Shown here piece after piece: positions 9,081 through 18,141 of a stretch of DNA of 64,000 nucleotides. Position numbers and translations under genes: made by a program. The stretch is from Slackia sp. (GTDB lineage: Bacteria; Actinomycetota; Coriobacteriia; Coriobacteriales; Eggerthellaceae), in contig JAUNBA010000001.1 of assembly GCA_030527325.1 (NCBI GenBank), positions 62,001-126,000 on the forward strand, given 5' to 3'. Below the pieces are notes generated by a model. The model made no database searches, was not told where the DNA came from, and saw nothing but the letters and a program-made list of their open reading frames with translations. Every line of letters starts with the position of its first letter. Position 1 is the stretch's first letter.

Positions 9081-10289
9081 ATGACCTGGTTACATTATGG
9101 CATAGCGGCTGCGGTCGCCTGCGTCGTGACCATGGCGCTCGTCCCTCCCGTGCGAAAGCTCGCCTTCAAGCTCGATGCCGTCGATTACCCGAGCGCACGG
9201 CGCGTGAACAAAAAACCCACCGCGCGTTTCGGCGGCGTCGCGATGTTCGGGGGCCTGATAGCGGGCCTGCTTACTATATGGATCGGCTCGCAATTCTTCG
9301 GATGGCATTACCCCCTGCACAGCCCCGTCAGCCGCAATATCTGGTATCCGGGCGTGGCCTGCGGCGTCGTGCTCATCTTCCTCGTCGGCGCAGCCGACGA
9401 TATCTGGGACCTCCGTCCCAAACAGAAGCTTCTCGGGCAAATCGTCGCGGCGAGCATCGTCGCGGCATCCGGGCTTCTGCTTTCCGACATGCACAATCCC
9501 ATCGGCGCCGGGTACATAGATTTCGGTATATGGGCCTATCCCATCACCGTCTTCTACCTGGTGGCCTTCATGAACATCATCAACCTGATAGACGGCCTCG
9601 ACGGCCTCGCATCGGGCATCACGGCCATATCGGCATTCACCATGTTCACATTCGCGGTCTTGACATTCCGCGTCGATGCGGCCTTTCTCTGCGCAGGCTT
9701 GATCGGCATCTGCCTGGGATTCCTTCGCTACAACTTCAATCCCGCCTCCATCTTCATGGGCGATTCGGGATCGCTTCTACTCGGCATGTCGCTTGGAATC
9801 GTCTCGCTGTTCGCGACGACGCGCTCCGCCTTGTTCGTCTCCCTGCTCGTCCCTATCCTCGTAGCGGGCGTCCCTATCATCGACACCGCTTCGGCCATCA
9901 TACGGCGCCTGCGCGCCCATCAGCCCATCCAACAAGCCGATAACGGCCACATCCATCACCAGCTCCTCAAAGAAGGCTTTAGCCAACGCGAAACCGTGCT
10001 CATCATGTGGGGATGGACCGTCATCTTGGCCATATCGGCCATTTTCGTCACCGAGACCCATGGCGCATGGCGCCTCGTCTTCATAGCGCTCGCATTCGGC
10101 GTGTCGGCCTTCTTCATCGTACGCCTGCATCTTCTCGGGCAGGTCCTCAGGCACCACTACGATCCGCGACCGGCCGTCGGGCAGAAACGAGCCTGCGAGG
10201 AATTCAACGAAGCCGTCGACGAGACGCGATCGAACGACGATCGCCATGACGGCGATGCACCGAACCGCGATACGCGGCCCGCACGATAA
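9081..10289 (+). CDS. tagO: undecaprenyl-phosphate sugar-1-phosphate transferase (TagO/WecA type)
   Basis: This multi-helix membrane enzyme of about 402 residues belongs to the MraY/WecA/TagO family. It transfers a HexNAc-1-phosphate from a UDP-sugar to undecaprenyl phosphate, the first step of teichoic acid or capsule synthesis. Family signatures are visible: DDIWD (Mg-binding), NIINLIDGLDGLA, FNPASIFMGDSGS and the HIHH loop that distinguishes WecA/TagO from MraY. The ATG at 9081 has a GGAG box 5 bases upstream; a longer frame from 8958 lacks one. The hydrophilic tail of about 60 residues is rich in Asp and Arg. It is followed 20 bases later by a second glycan gene. Substrate (GlcNAc versus GalNAc) is inferred. 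Confidence 0.9.
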   Translation: MTWLHYGIAAAVACVVTMALVPPVRKLAFKLDAVDYPSARRVNKKPTARFGGVAMFGGLIAGLLTIWIGSQFFGWHYPLHSPVSRNIWYPGVACGVVLIFLVGAADDIWDLRPKQKLLGQIVAASIVAASGLLLSDMHNPIGAGYIDFGIWAYPITVFYLVAFMNIINLIDGLDGLASGITAISAFTMFTFAVLTFRVDAAFLCAGLIGICLGFLRYNFNPASIFMGDSGSLLLGMSLGIVSLFATTRSALFVSLLVPILVAGVPIIDTASAIIRRLRAHQPIQQADNGHIHHQLLKEGFSQRETVLIMWGWTVILAISAIFVTETHGAWRLVFIALAFGVSAFFIVRLHLLGQVLRHHYDPRPAVGQKRACEEFNEAVDETRSNDDRHDGDAPNRDTRPAR

Positions 10290-10309
10290 TCGAATCGGGA
10301 GAACCATCC

Positions 10310-11260
10310 ATGCACACCACGCACGTCGCCGTACTCATTCCCTGCTATAACGAAGAAGCCACCATCGCCAAAGTGGTCGACGATTTCAAACGCGAACTTC
10401 CCGAAGCCGCGATATACGTGTACGACAACAACTCGACCGATGATACCGCGCGCCTCGCGCGAGAACACGGCGCCATCGTGAAAAAGGAACCCCGCCAAGG
10501 CAAGGGCAACGTGGTGCGCAGCATGTTTCGCGATATCGAAGCCGATTACTACATCATGGTCGATGGAGACGACACCTATCCGGCCGAAGCCGCGCGCGAA
10601 CTGCTCGCGCCGCTTACCGCGGGCGAGGCGGATATGACCGTCGGCGACAGGCTCTCCAACGGCAGCTACGGCGAAGAAAACGATCGGGCGTTCCACGGAT
10701 TCGGCAACAATCTCGTACGCTGGCTCATCAAGGCCATCTACGGCTACGCATTCGACGACGTGATGACGGGATATCGCGCCTTCACGCGCGCGTTCGTGAA
10801 AACGATGCCCGTGCTCTCAAGCGGTTTTCAGATAGAAACGGAACTCTCCATCCACGCCGTCGATAAACGATGGCGCATCGTCGACGTTCCCATCGATTAC
10901 CGCGATCGCCCCGAAGGAAGCGAGAGCAAGCTGTCCACATTCGAAGACGGCGCGAAAGTGCTCATGGCCATCGCATCGCTGTTCCGCGAATGCAAGCCGC
11001 TGGCCTTTTTCGGATGGATCGCCGCCCTATTCATAGCCTGCGGCCTCATCGTCGGCGTTCCCGTCGTAGTCGAGTTCGCCCAAACGGGCCTCGTCTCGCG
11101 TATCCCATCGACCGTGCTTGCTACGGGGCTGGTGTTCTGCGGCGCGCTCAGCATGACGGCGGGCGCCATTCTGGACACCGTAGCGAAAACCCACCGGAAG
11201 GCCTGGGAACTCGAGGTCTATCGCGTCATGCAAGAATGCAACGATCAGGATCGACGCTAA
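10310..11260 (+). CDS. membrane-anchored GT2 glycosyltransferase (polyprenol-phosphate type)
   Basis: The 316-residue protein has a GT2 domain (VAVLIPCYNEE at 7-17, DxD in MVDGDDTYP near 83) followed by two C-terminal transmembrane helices (about 230-255 and 270-292). This layout resembles dolichyl/undecaprenyl-phosphate mannose or glucose synthases, which load a sugar onto the lipid carrier for use outside the membrane. It lies 20 bases after the tagO-like gene with a GGGAG box, so the two are probably co-transcribed, and it ends at a strong terminator. The sugar is unknown. Its products could feed the large DUF6541 membrane proteins in this cluster, but that is inference. Confidence 0.87.
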   Translation: MHTTHVAVLIPCYNEEATIAKVVDDFKRELPEAAIYVYDNNSTDDTARLAREHGAIVKKEPRQGKGNVVRSMFRDIEADYYIMVDGDDTYPAEAARELLAPLTAGEADMTVGDRLSNGSYGEENDRAFHGFGNNLVRWLIKAIYGYAFDDVMTGYRAFTRAFVKTMPVLSSGFQIETELSIHAVDKRWRIVDVPIDYRDRPEGSESKLSTFEDGAKVLMAIASLFRECKPLAFFGWIAALFIACGLIVGVPVVVEFAQTGLVSRIPSTVLATGLVFCGALSMTAGAILDTVAKTHRKAWELEVYRVMQECNDQDRR

Positions 11261-11271
11261 CCGACACAACG

Positions 11272-11309
11272 AAGGGCCCGCGATGCGTCACAATGCATTG
11301 CGGGCCCTT
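11272..11309. terminator. bidirectional terminator
   Basis: A perfect 10-bp stem (11272-11281 with 11300-11309) is extended inward by weaker pairing. A T run follows on the plus strand and a matching A run precedes it, so it suits both the plus-strand glycan pair and the minus-strand lic operon. Confidence 0.75.
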
Positions 11310-11328
11310 TCCATCATGCGTCTCAACG

Positions 11329-11604
11329 CTACAGATACCGCTCGACCATACGCGCGCCGAAATCGGTCATCCGATAAAAAACGACCGGATTGCCCACCTG
11401 GTCGGCTTCACAGCGCGTTTCTTCGAGAATGCCGTTTTCTTTGGCGGTCATCAACGCCTCTTCGACATCGCTTTCAGTCAGCATTTTATACGATGCATAA
11501 TCAGACGCAAGCGCCGTGACGACCCCCGATGCATCGTCTTCAACGCCCTGGAGAAAATGCTCGATGATGGCGTAATGCAGAGGAATACGACCGTTCATGT
11601 TCAC
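11329..11604 (-). CDS. small winged-helix-like protein, last gene of the lic operon
   Basis: The 91-residue protein has no family I can name. The pattern fits a small winged helix: a helix-rich N terminus, then LTESDVEEALMTAKENGIL, a short beta hairpin and a terminal MTDFGARMVERYL. Its ATG overlaps the stop of the LicB-like gene by 4 bases (ATGA), so the two are translationally coupled. It may regulate the pathway or sense its products, but no partner can be deduced from the sequence alone. Confidence 0.7.
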   Translation of the reverse strand: MNMNGRIPLHYAIIEHFLQGVEDDASGVVTALASDYASYKMLTESDVEEALMTAKENGILEETRCEADQVGNPVVFYRMTDFGARMVERYL

Positions 11605-12716
11605 TCCTTATCCGTACGCTTGCGCTTAGAGGCGAGCGTACGCGGATCGACGGCAATGCAGAAAATACCCGCCACCATGATAACGGCGCCGATCCACTGC
11701 ACGCCGGAAAGCGGCGGATACGAGGCCGCAAGTCCGCCTATGTTCAAAACGCCCATCAGGACCCAGATGAAAAACGGTCCCCAGAATGCGTACATGCCGT
11801 TGCAAGCCATGCCGAGCGCGGTTCCGCACATGGAATTGCCCTTGTACCAAAAGGAAAACGCGGGCATTGCGAACAGCCCTGCGAAAAGGAAGAAAACCAG
11901 AGCGGGGCTGCCTAATGCCGCGGCTGCGACCGAACCGATACGGGCGAATTCATCCCCTGCGATCATAAGCAGGGGAAACATCGCGCACAATTCCAGAATG
12001 CCGGCCGTAAGCTGACGGATGGCTATGCCGATGCGGTAGTCGATGAGAACCGTTCCGAATCCGGCGATGCACCCCTCGAAACCCCAGCCGAATGCGGCAA
12101 GCAGCGCGAACAGGCAACCCGCCATGGCTTGAGGGCCCATAGCCGCAAAACTCGCACCGCCGATCAGGGCCGCCGCGAACAGACAGATCGCGATGCCGAC
12201 GATCTTATGCCCTTTAAGGCTTTGTTTGAACAGCACACGACCAAGGACGGCGCCGATAGCGCAGTTGAGCGCCGCCAGCGGCACGATAACCCCAGGATTG
12301 CCCGCCGCCGCCGCGGAATTCAACGCCGCCACATAGAAAATGGTGGCGAACGGACCACCGACGACAGCGCACGCCATCATGACGGCGCCCGGTTTCGTGC
12401 GCACCGTTTTCCACAAATCCCCGAGCTGCCGGTTTTTCGCACAGACGACTATCGACCACAGGCCGCTGATAAAATCGTTGATGCCGGCGGCCAAAGCGGC
12501 TAAGGCGAACGTCACGGCGAACGACCCGAGCGCCGCTTGGCCCGACCCCCACGAAGCGCCCGCGAACCACGAGCCCCATACGCCCTGCGTCTCGGCCAAG
12601 GTGAGAAACGCCGTATACAGGCCGTAGCACACTCCCGAGGCCATCGCGAATGCGATGCCACGCATAAAATATCGCTTCATGCGCTGCGCACGCAGCGCCT
12701 TGACGCGCCGATCCAT
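11601..12716 (-). CDS. licB: LicB-like choline permease (DMT/EamA superfamily)
   Basis: This integral membrane protein of about 371 residues has two five-helix EamA halves. Two stretches resemble pneumococcal LicB: ACAVVGGPFATIFYVAALNS in the first half, and WGFEGCIAGFG followed by IAIRQLTAGI in the second. LicB proteins import choline for cell-wall decoration. The position directly after the LicC-LicA gene fits that role. I prefer the ATG at 12716, which has AAAGG about 9 bases upstream, over one at 12770 without a clear site. A longer cytoplasmic end distinguishes it from the roughly 290-residue Streptococcus proteins. A different amino alcohol or metabolite is possible. Confidence 0.72.
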   Translation of the reverse strand: MDRRVKALRAQRMKRYFMRGIAFAMASGVCYGLYTAFLTLAETQGVWGSWFAGASWGSGQAALGSFAVTFALAALAAGINDFISGLWSIVVCAKNRQLGDLWKTVRTKPGAVMMACAVVGGPFATIFYVAALNSAAAAGNPGVIVPLAALNCAIGAVLGRVLFKQSLKGHKIVGIAICLFAAALIGGASFAAMGPQAMAGCLFALLAAFGWGFEGCIAGFGTVLIDYRIGIAIRQLTAGILELCAMFPLLMIAGDEFARIGSVAAAALGSPALVFFLFAGLFAMPAFSFWYKGNSMCGTALGMACNGMYAFWGPFFIWVLMGVLNIGGLAASYPPLSGVQWIGAVIMVAGIFCIAVDPRTLASKRKRTDKE

Positions 12717-12794
12717 CGATGCCCGCCTTTCGTTCGCCGCCGATTCGACGGCAACATGCCCTTCGATCATTCAAACAACGCGCATACGGTACCG

Positions 12795-14579
12795 CTACGC
12801 GCGCGACTGTTCCATGCCGCGATACGCCTCGAGCGTTTCATCGAGGTATTCGACGACATAGCGGTAATAGACGTAGATCCACTCGCCAACGCATTCGCCC
12901 TGCGCCTCTTTGAACAAAGACCAGACATACCAGCACCATCCCGCCAATACGACGTGCGCGAAGTTATGGCGTCGCTCCGCAGGATCGGGCGTACGGCCGA
13001 AGTAGCTTTCCAGGGCCCTATCCGCCGCATCGCGGTCGAGCTGGCAGCACACGACGAACGTGCCGAAATCGCTGGCGTAATCGGCCATGCCCGCATATTC
13101 CCAATCGATCAGATACATGCGGTCATCTTCGTCGAGCAGAAGGTTCAAATTGAAGAAATCGTTATGAGTCAAGCAGCGTTTGGCATGATCGGCGCGAACG
13201 AAATCGTTCAAGCGGGCAACCTTGGCCGCCATTGCATCGAATCCCGCGATATCGATGCGACCCTTCGTCTCCACCAGAATCCGCTCGTAGCCTTTCGCCA
13301 CGGTAAAGAAGTCGAAGTCGCGCGCGACCGAAACATCGGCCTCGTGAAGCGAACGGGCCATGCCCATCGCGCGACGGACCTGCGCGTCATCATGCGGATC
13401 GAGCTGACGCGCATCGGCAATGAAACGCGAGATCTTCCATCCGCGCTCCGGGTCTTCGAAAATATACGTATCGTCGAGCCCGAGCTCTTTACCCAGCGAC
13501 TGCGCCTCCAATTCCGCACGGCGATCGATGATGCATTCGGTACCGACGCCAGGATGGCGGTACACATACTGAGCATCGCCCACGGCGAAATGGCACGACA
13601 GATTGGTCAATCCCTGCTTGAGCGGATAGACGTCGTGGATATCGTCTTTGTCGCACCCCAATACCGCCACGATGTTGTCGAACACCTCGGAATCGACGTT
13701 GCGCAAGAAGTACGGATCGAACTCGCGCAATTCATCCAGGGAGTCGAATTCGTGGATGATGCCGTCGGCATACGGGCGCGCCGTCATATCGAATTCCTTG
13801 ATATGATCGGCGTAGATTTCCTCCCACAGCTTATCGGCAGTCGTCGGGCGATCGTACTCATCTTCGAGAATTTGCACGAACCTGCGCGAAAACGCGCGAT
13901 CGAAATACACGTGGCCCAGCATGATCAAGGCATCGCGGCCGCCGATGGCGACGGATTCGATGCGATTGCCCGCGCCCGTGCGAATGCACCACTCCTTGGT
14001 CTCGCCCTCGACGAACGCGGATGCGTAATACGCCTTATAGACATACGGCTCGAACGGGTTCTCCGTGAAATAATCGTCCGAAGAGCAGATATAGGTGTTG
14101 CCCAGCTTCTGGCGAACGGTCATAAGAGACGAATTATTGTTGCGCGAAGCGTACTCTTCGTTCACCGCGATAGAGACGCCGAAGGCCTCCTCCAGGTAGA
14201 AGAAATGCTCCTTTTTATAACCGACCACCACGGTGATGTCGTCGATGCCCGCCTCTTGCAACTGGCGGATCTGGCGCTCGATCAGCACCTCGCCGCGCAC
14301 GACGAGCAGGCCCTTAGGCTTCTCGTAGGATATCGGGGCGAAGCGAGACGAAAGCCCCGCGGCCATGATGACCGCGTTTTCCACGCGATACGGCTGCAAA
14401 GACGCGACACCTTCGTCGGTGAGACGATACCCTTGAATGAGACGACGTTCGGTCAGGCTCTTGCAGGCGCCGTTGACCGCGCCGAGGGATATGCCGAGAA
14501 GCTCGGACAGGCGACGCTGGCTTTCGACCTCGTGGTTCGACAGAAACGACAAAACTTTGAATTCGTTTTCGGTAAGCAC
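12795..14579 (-). CDS. licC/licA: HTH - phosphocholine cytidylyltransferase - choline kinase fusion
   Basis: One chain of about 594 residues joins three functions. The first is a MarR-like winged helix (first 55 residues: LSFLSNHEVESQRRLSELLG). The second is a nucleotidyltransferase with the MAAGLSSRF glycine-rich loop and EKPKGL lysine (LicC, CTP:phosphocholine cytidylyltransferase). The third is a choline-kinase/APH domain with HNDFFNLN (about 468) and DWEYAG (LicA). It would convert choline to phosphocholine and then CDP-choline. The GTG at 14579 is preferred because AAGGGA lies 5 bases upstream; GTG at 14615 and ATG at 14606 have poorer sites. It heads an operon with licB. A perfect inverted repeat flanks its promoter, so the fused HTH may regulate its own gene. 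Choline, rather than another amino alcohol, is inferred from the licB and licD neighbours. Confidence 0.85.
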   Translation of the reverse strand: MLTENEFKVLSFLSNHEVESQRRLSELLGISLGAVNGACKSLTERRLIQGYRLTDEGVASLQPYRVENAVIMAAGLSSRFAPISYEKPKGLLVVRGEVLIERQIRQLQEAGIDDITVVVGYKKEHFFYLEEAFGVSIAVNEEYASRNNNSSLMTVRQKLGNTYICSSDDYFTENPFEPYVYKAYYASAFVEGETKEWCIRTGAGNRIESVAIGGRDALIMLGHVYFDRAFSRRFVQILEDEYDRPTTADKLWEEIYADHIKEFDMTARPYADGIIHEFDSLDELREFDPYFLRNVDSEVFDNIVAVLGCDKDDIHDVYPLKQGLTNLSCHFAVGDAQYVYRHPGVGTECIIDRRAELEAQSLGKELGLDDTYIFEDPERGWKISRFIADARQLDPHDDAQVRRAMGMARSLHEADVSVARDFDFFTVAKGYERILVETKGRIDIAGFDAMAAKVARLNDFVRADHAKRCLTHNDFFNLNLLLDEDDRMYLIDWEYAGMADYASDFGTFVVCCQLDRDAADRALESYFGRTPDPAERRHNFAHVVLAGWCWYVWSLFKEAQGECVGEWIYVYYRYVVEYLDETLEAYRGMEQSRA

Positions 14580-14628
14580 GCTGTTCCCTTCATGCCTGCC
14601 GCGCATCCCGTCCACGACTTCTCGCGCA

Positions 14629-14675
14629 GCATATGTTCATTTTTCTCAATACTATACCAAAAAATGAACATATGC
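14629..14675 (-). promoter_or_regulatory. lic operator: 16-bp perfect inverted repeat around the -10 box
   Basis: The arm GCATATGTTCATTTTT (14629-14644) is perfectly complementary to 14660-14675. The 15-base centre holds TATAGT on the minus strand (14651-14656), a good -10 box, with TTGCAT (14672-14677) as a weak -35. A repressor on both arms would block the lic operon promoter. Confidence 0.7.
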
Positions 14676-14715
14676 AAAATAACGGTAAAATTCTTCCACA
14701 GAGCATCGAGGGACG

Positions 14716-16812
14716 TTAAAGCACCATGCGATAAAGCCGCATGTCGTCTTGGCTCAATACGATCTCGAATCCGGGCGTTTCGTCGTCGATGGCCCGAATG
14801 CCGCTCCAGATCTCGTCGTCGGTCTCGTCTTTGAGGATGAAACGCCATCGCTCGTCATCGGACCCGACGCCATCGTCTTTGCCCTGGTCGAGCACGAGAA
14901 CATATTCGGCTCCGATGGCGCGCACCGCCTCTTTCACGCGCGCGTCGGCAGCAAGGCGGTACAGCCCTTTGCGTATGAACGCGCTATCGGGCGATTCCGT
15001 CGACGTGCGCGAATATCCGGTCAGATAACGATAATACGTCCGCAGCCCGTCGTATCCGTACAGGAAAACACTGCCGTCGTCGGGGCTGTTGATAATCACT
15101 TCGTCGTCGGGAACGATTTCTTTCACCTGTCTGACGAAATCCTTCTCTGCCGCATCGAGATAATTCATTCTGACGACGGAGTTCTGATCTTCCACCCGTT
15201 CCCTAATCGCCCCGAATCCCGTCTCCACATGATGATGGCCGGGGATATCGTAGCTCGGGAAAAACACGACGACCATGGCTGCCAAAGCCGCCGCCGCGGC
15301 AGCGACGCCCTGCGCGACAGGCACGCCCCCGGAAGCGCGCACGAAAGAATTCAGAAGATGCGCCGCAGCCGATGCGGCATTACGAAGGCCCAATGCTGCA
15401 AGCGGTATGGCGAACAAGGCGGCCATCGAGGCCGTACGCAACTGATCGGTATACCAAAAGCCCGCCAAAAGATGCTTGACGAAGCCGTCGTGCGAAAGAT
15501 CGATATAGCAGATAAAAGCCGCGAATAAAAACGACCAGCCGAACCACCTGAAGCGCGCATCCGCCAAAGCGCATGCCAACCCTATTCCGACGAATGCGGC
15601 GAGCAGCAGCTGCGCCGGCGCGTAGCTGAACGACATCAGCGCTATGTTGGCGATCGCCTGCGCATGCGTCTCCTTCGACGGCCAATCGTACCAAATGACG
15701 TCCTGAAGAAACGGGGCGCTGAACAGCGCCCACCATATCGATGCAACAACCGCCGCAGCAATCAGCCCCGCACCCCAGCGAGCCGCATGAGGGTACCGAC
15801 GCGCGCACGAGAGCGTGGCCGACAGACGCGCCGCCGTCGTAATGCAAAACGGCGTCAAAAAAACCGCCAACGAAAACACCGCGTTGGGCTGAGCACACGC
15901 CAATGCGGCGATCCCCATGCAGAAAAGCCCGGTGCAGGCCATGCGCCGGCGGCGCGTGGCATCCTTATCGAATATCGCCATGAACAGCACGCCGACGGCA
16001 GGCATGAGCGCATAGGAAAGCATATTGGGATACAACGGACCGAACGTCAGGAAGCCCCAGGGAAACACCGCGAACGCCAGCGAAACGAGTGCGCCGCAAC
16101 GCACCACACCCCGTTGGCCAGGGAAAAGCCGCGCCATCAGAACGAGCATGCTCGTCGGAAGCACGATGCCGATTATCAGCGCATTGACGGCGTTGACCGC
16201 CAAAGGAACCGACGCCCCCGTCGCCGAAACCGTCAAAGCGCACAGCACATGCCATGCCGACGGGTAAAACGAAGCCTCTCCCGGCCACGGCGTGAACGAA
16301 CGATCGAGCGGCGTGGCATACGACGTCGTGGTCAGCATGGAGAAATTGCCCGAATCCACGAATGCGCGCACCGAGCTCAGATGATGGGAATTATCCCACG
16401 CCTGCAAAAACGAATCGGGACCGTCCAGGTTTTTGATAAACACGATTCCCACGACGACCAGGCCGCATGCCACATAGAGCGCGAAAAGCAGCCAGGCTTC
16501 GGAAATCTTTCCCCGAAACGCGTAACCCGCAGGCGCAATGCCGAGAAGGCGCCGATCGCTCGACGCGCGCAACCGCCAAAGCGCGATGGCGGCAGGCAGC
16601 GCTATGCAGGGAAGCGCCACCGTGGCCCACGACGCCTCGATGCCGATAACGGGCCCTATCGTCGTCGCTGCCGCATACAGCACGACGCTCGCGCAGGGAG
16701 CAAGGCATAGCGCCGCGACGGCGCGCACGCGCAACGCGCGCATGACGAAAAAACCAGGCGCGTAAAGAAACACGCAGGCAACGGCCATAGCCATGAAGAA
16801 CGTCGACCACAT
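14716..16812 (-). CDS. large polytopic membrane protein, DUF6541 type
   Basis: The protein has about 698 residues: roughly a dozen transmembrane helices in the first two thirds, then a C-terminal extracytoplasmic domain of about 150 residues. This resembles DUF6541, a GT-C-like group found in actinobacterial and archaeal glycan loci; catalytic activity is unproven. It is a paralogue of the 23886 gene: both end with an ETPGFE motif followed by a terminal LYR. The ATG at 16812 has AAAGGGGA 8 bases upstream; a longer frame to 16932 does not. A polyprenyl-phosphosugar-dependent transferase or polymerase role is inference. Confidence 0.75.
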   Translation of the reverse strand: MWSTFFMAMAVACVFLYAPGFFVMRALRVRAVAALCLAPCASVVLYAAATTIGPVIGIEASWATVALPCIALPAAIALWRLRASSDRRLLGIAPAGYAFRGKISEAWLLFALYVACGLVVVGIVFIKNLDGPDSFLQAWDNSHHLSSVRAFVDSGNFSMLTTTSYATPLDRSFTPWPGEASFYPSAWHVLCALTVSATGASVPLAVNAVNALIIGIVLPTSMLVLMARLFPGQRGVVRCGALVSLAFAVFPWGFLTFGPLYPNMLSYALMPAVGVLFMAIFDKDATRRRRMACTGLFCMGIAALACAQPNAVFSLAVFLTPFCITTAARLSATLSCARRYPHAARWGAGLIAAAVVASIWWALFSAPFLQDVIWYDWPSKETHAQAIANIALMSFSYAPAQLLLAAFVGIGLACALADARFRWFGWSFLFAAFICYIDLSHDGFVKHLLAGFWYTDQLRTASMAALFAIPLAALGLRNAASAAAHLLNSFVRASGGVPVAQGVAAAAAALAAMVVVFFPSYDIPGHHHVETGFGAIRERVEDQNSVVRMNYLDAAEKDFVRQVKEIVPDDEVIINSPDDGSVFLYGYDGLRTYYRYLTGYSRTSTESPDSAFIRKGLYRLAADARVKEAVRAIGAEYVLVLDQGKDDGVGSDDERWRFILKDETDDEIWSGIRAIDDETPGFEIVLSQDDMRLYRMVL

Positions 16813-16986
16813 AAGGCCATTCCCCTTTATCTCGATTTCCCGGCGATATGCGGACGGATCGATGCCGCCCGCATACATGCGAAACGTGCATGAAAGAGCA
16901 CGCCGCCATGCATTGGATACGCATATGCGCAAGACTTCAAAGCATACCGGGACACCCGAGCGGGTATCAAGAAGAGGATTTCGCTC

Positions 16987-18141
16987 CTATGACTCCTTAA
17001 GGCCGCAGGCCCGCGCCGCATCGCATGCCGTACGTTCCCACGAACACAACGTGCGCACGCGCTCGTAGGCATGCGCGCCCTGCGAAGCCAGAAGCGCACG
17101 GTCGGCCTCCAAGCGCGCGATCTCATCAGCGATCGTGATCGCGCGGGCATCGGACAGCACCGTTCCGAAGTCGGCGTTCGGAATCATCTCGGCGACGCCG
17201 CCCACGTCGGTTATCAGCGCAGGCGTCGAACATGCAGCGGCCTCGAGCAGCGACGTGGAAAACCCTTCGGATCGCGTCGGAAGACAGAACAGGTCGGATT
17301 GGAGCAGCAGCGAAGCGATGTCGTTTTGCTCGAGCGCTCCGAGAACGACGATGTTCTCGAGGCCCGCATCGCGAACCTTCTCCTCGAGCGGGCCTGTTCC
17401 CGCCATGGCCAAAACGGCAGGCACGCCCCTCTCGTCGAGAATGCGCATGGCCTCGACGAGCGCATCGACCCCTTTTTCAGGAATGAAACGCCCGATGAAA
17501 GAAACCAGCAAATCGCCGTCGGAAATGCCGTTTTCCCTACGAAACGACCTCGTCGACGCAGAGGCGCGAAACGCTTCGGCATCGATAGCGTTGCTTAAAA
17601 CGCCCGAGCCTTCGATGCCGAACGTGCCGAGCCACGAAAGCCCCTTGCTCGAAACGGCGTAGAAATCGGGGCGGTAGCGTTTCGCGACCATCGTGATGGC
17701 GTGTTCGTAGGCGATGACGGCCTTATCGAGGACGGCATTGCCGAATGTGAGATACGCCGACCCGTGCTCGCAGACCGCCGCCCGAATGCCCTGACGCTTC
17801 GCCAAGCGCAAACCGAGCAGCGAATGCAGATAGAACCGCGTATTGACCAGCACCGCGTCATAAGAGCGCGATTCCACGAAACGCCACAGGTCTCTGAATT
17901 CCGCGTTCTTGCGCGGAACGGGCATGCGGCCTCCCACGAGCGGAAAACTCGGCAGGCGCACGACGTCGAATCCGTCTCCTGTGCGCTCTATCCCCGCAGG
18001 AGCCGACACATCGCTGGTCACGACGGTCGGCTCGAAGCCCTGCGCCGCCAGCGCGCGCGCTAGATTGGCGGTGTATTTCTCGACCCCGCCGATATGCGGA
18101 AGATACTGCGCGGAAAACACCACGATGCGTTTCGGGGCCAC
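16987..18141 (-). CDS. family 4 glycosyltransferase
   Basis: The 384-residue protein is a GT-B fold, GT4-type retaining glycosyltransferase. It has an acceptor-side loop YLPHIGGVEKYTANLARAL near the N terminus, donor-side FIGRFIPEKG, and the E-x7-E motif in TRSEGFSTSLLEAAA. The GTG start overlaps the TAG of the upstream licD gene (TAGTG), with a GGGGG box 9 bases before it, so the two are translationally coupled. That places it in the same glycan-assembly unit as the minus-strand licD. The sugar added is not deducible. Confidence 0.88.
   Translation of the reverse strand: MAPKRIVVFSAQYLPHIGGVEKYTANLARALAAQGFEPTVVTSDVSAPAGIERTGDGFDVVRLPSFPLVGGRMPVPRKNAEFRDLWRFVESRSYDAVLVNTRFYLHSLLGLRLAKRQGIRAAVCEHGSAYLTFGNAVLDKAVIAYEHAITMVAKRYRPDFYAVSSKGLSWLGTFGIEGSGVLSNAIDAEAFRASASTRSFRRENGISDGDLLVSFIGRFIPEKGVDALVEAMRILDERGVPAVLAMAGTGPLEEKVRDAGLENIVVLGALEQNDIASLLLQSDLFCLPTRSEGFSTSLLEAAACSTPALITDVGGVAEMIPNADFGTVLSDARAITIADEIARLEADRALLASQGAHAYERVRTLCSWERTACDAARACGLKES

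Noticed and set aside
12537..14834. 765-codon open frame opposite the LicC-LicA gene
   Set aside because: It is a composition-driven antisense frame. The minus-strand protein has clear family motifs and the plus frame has none.
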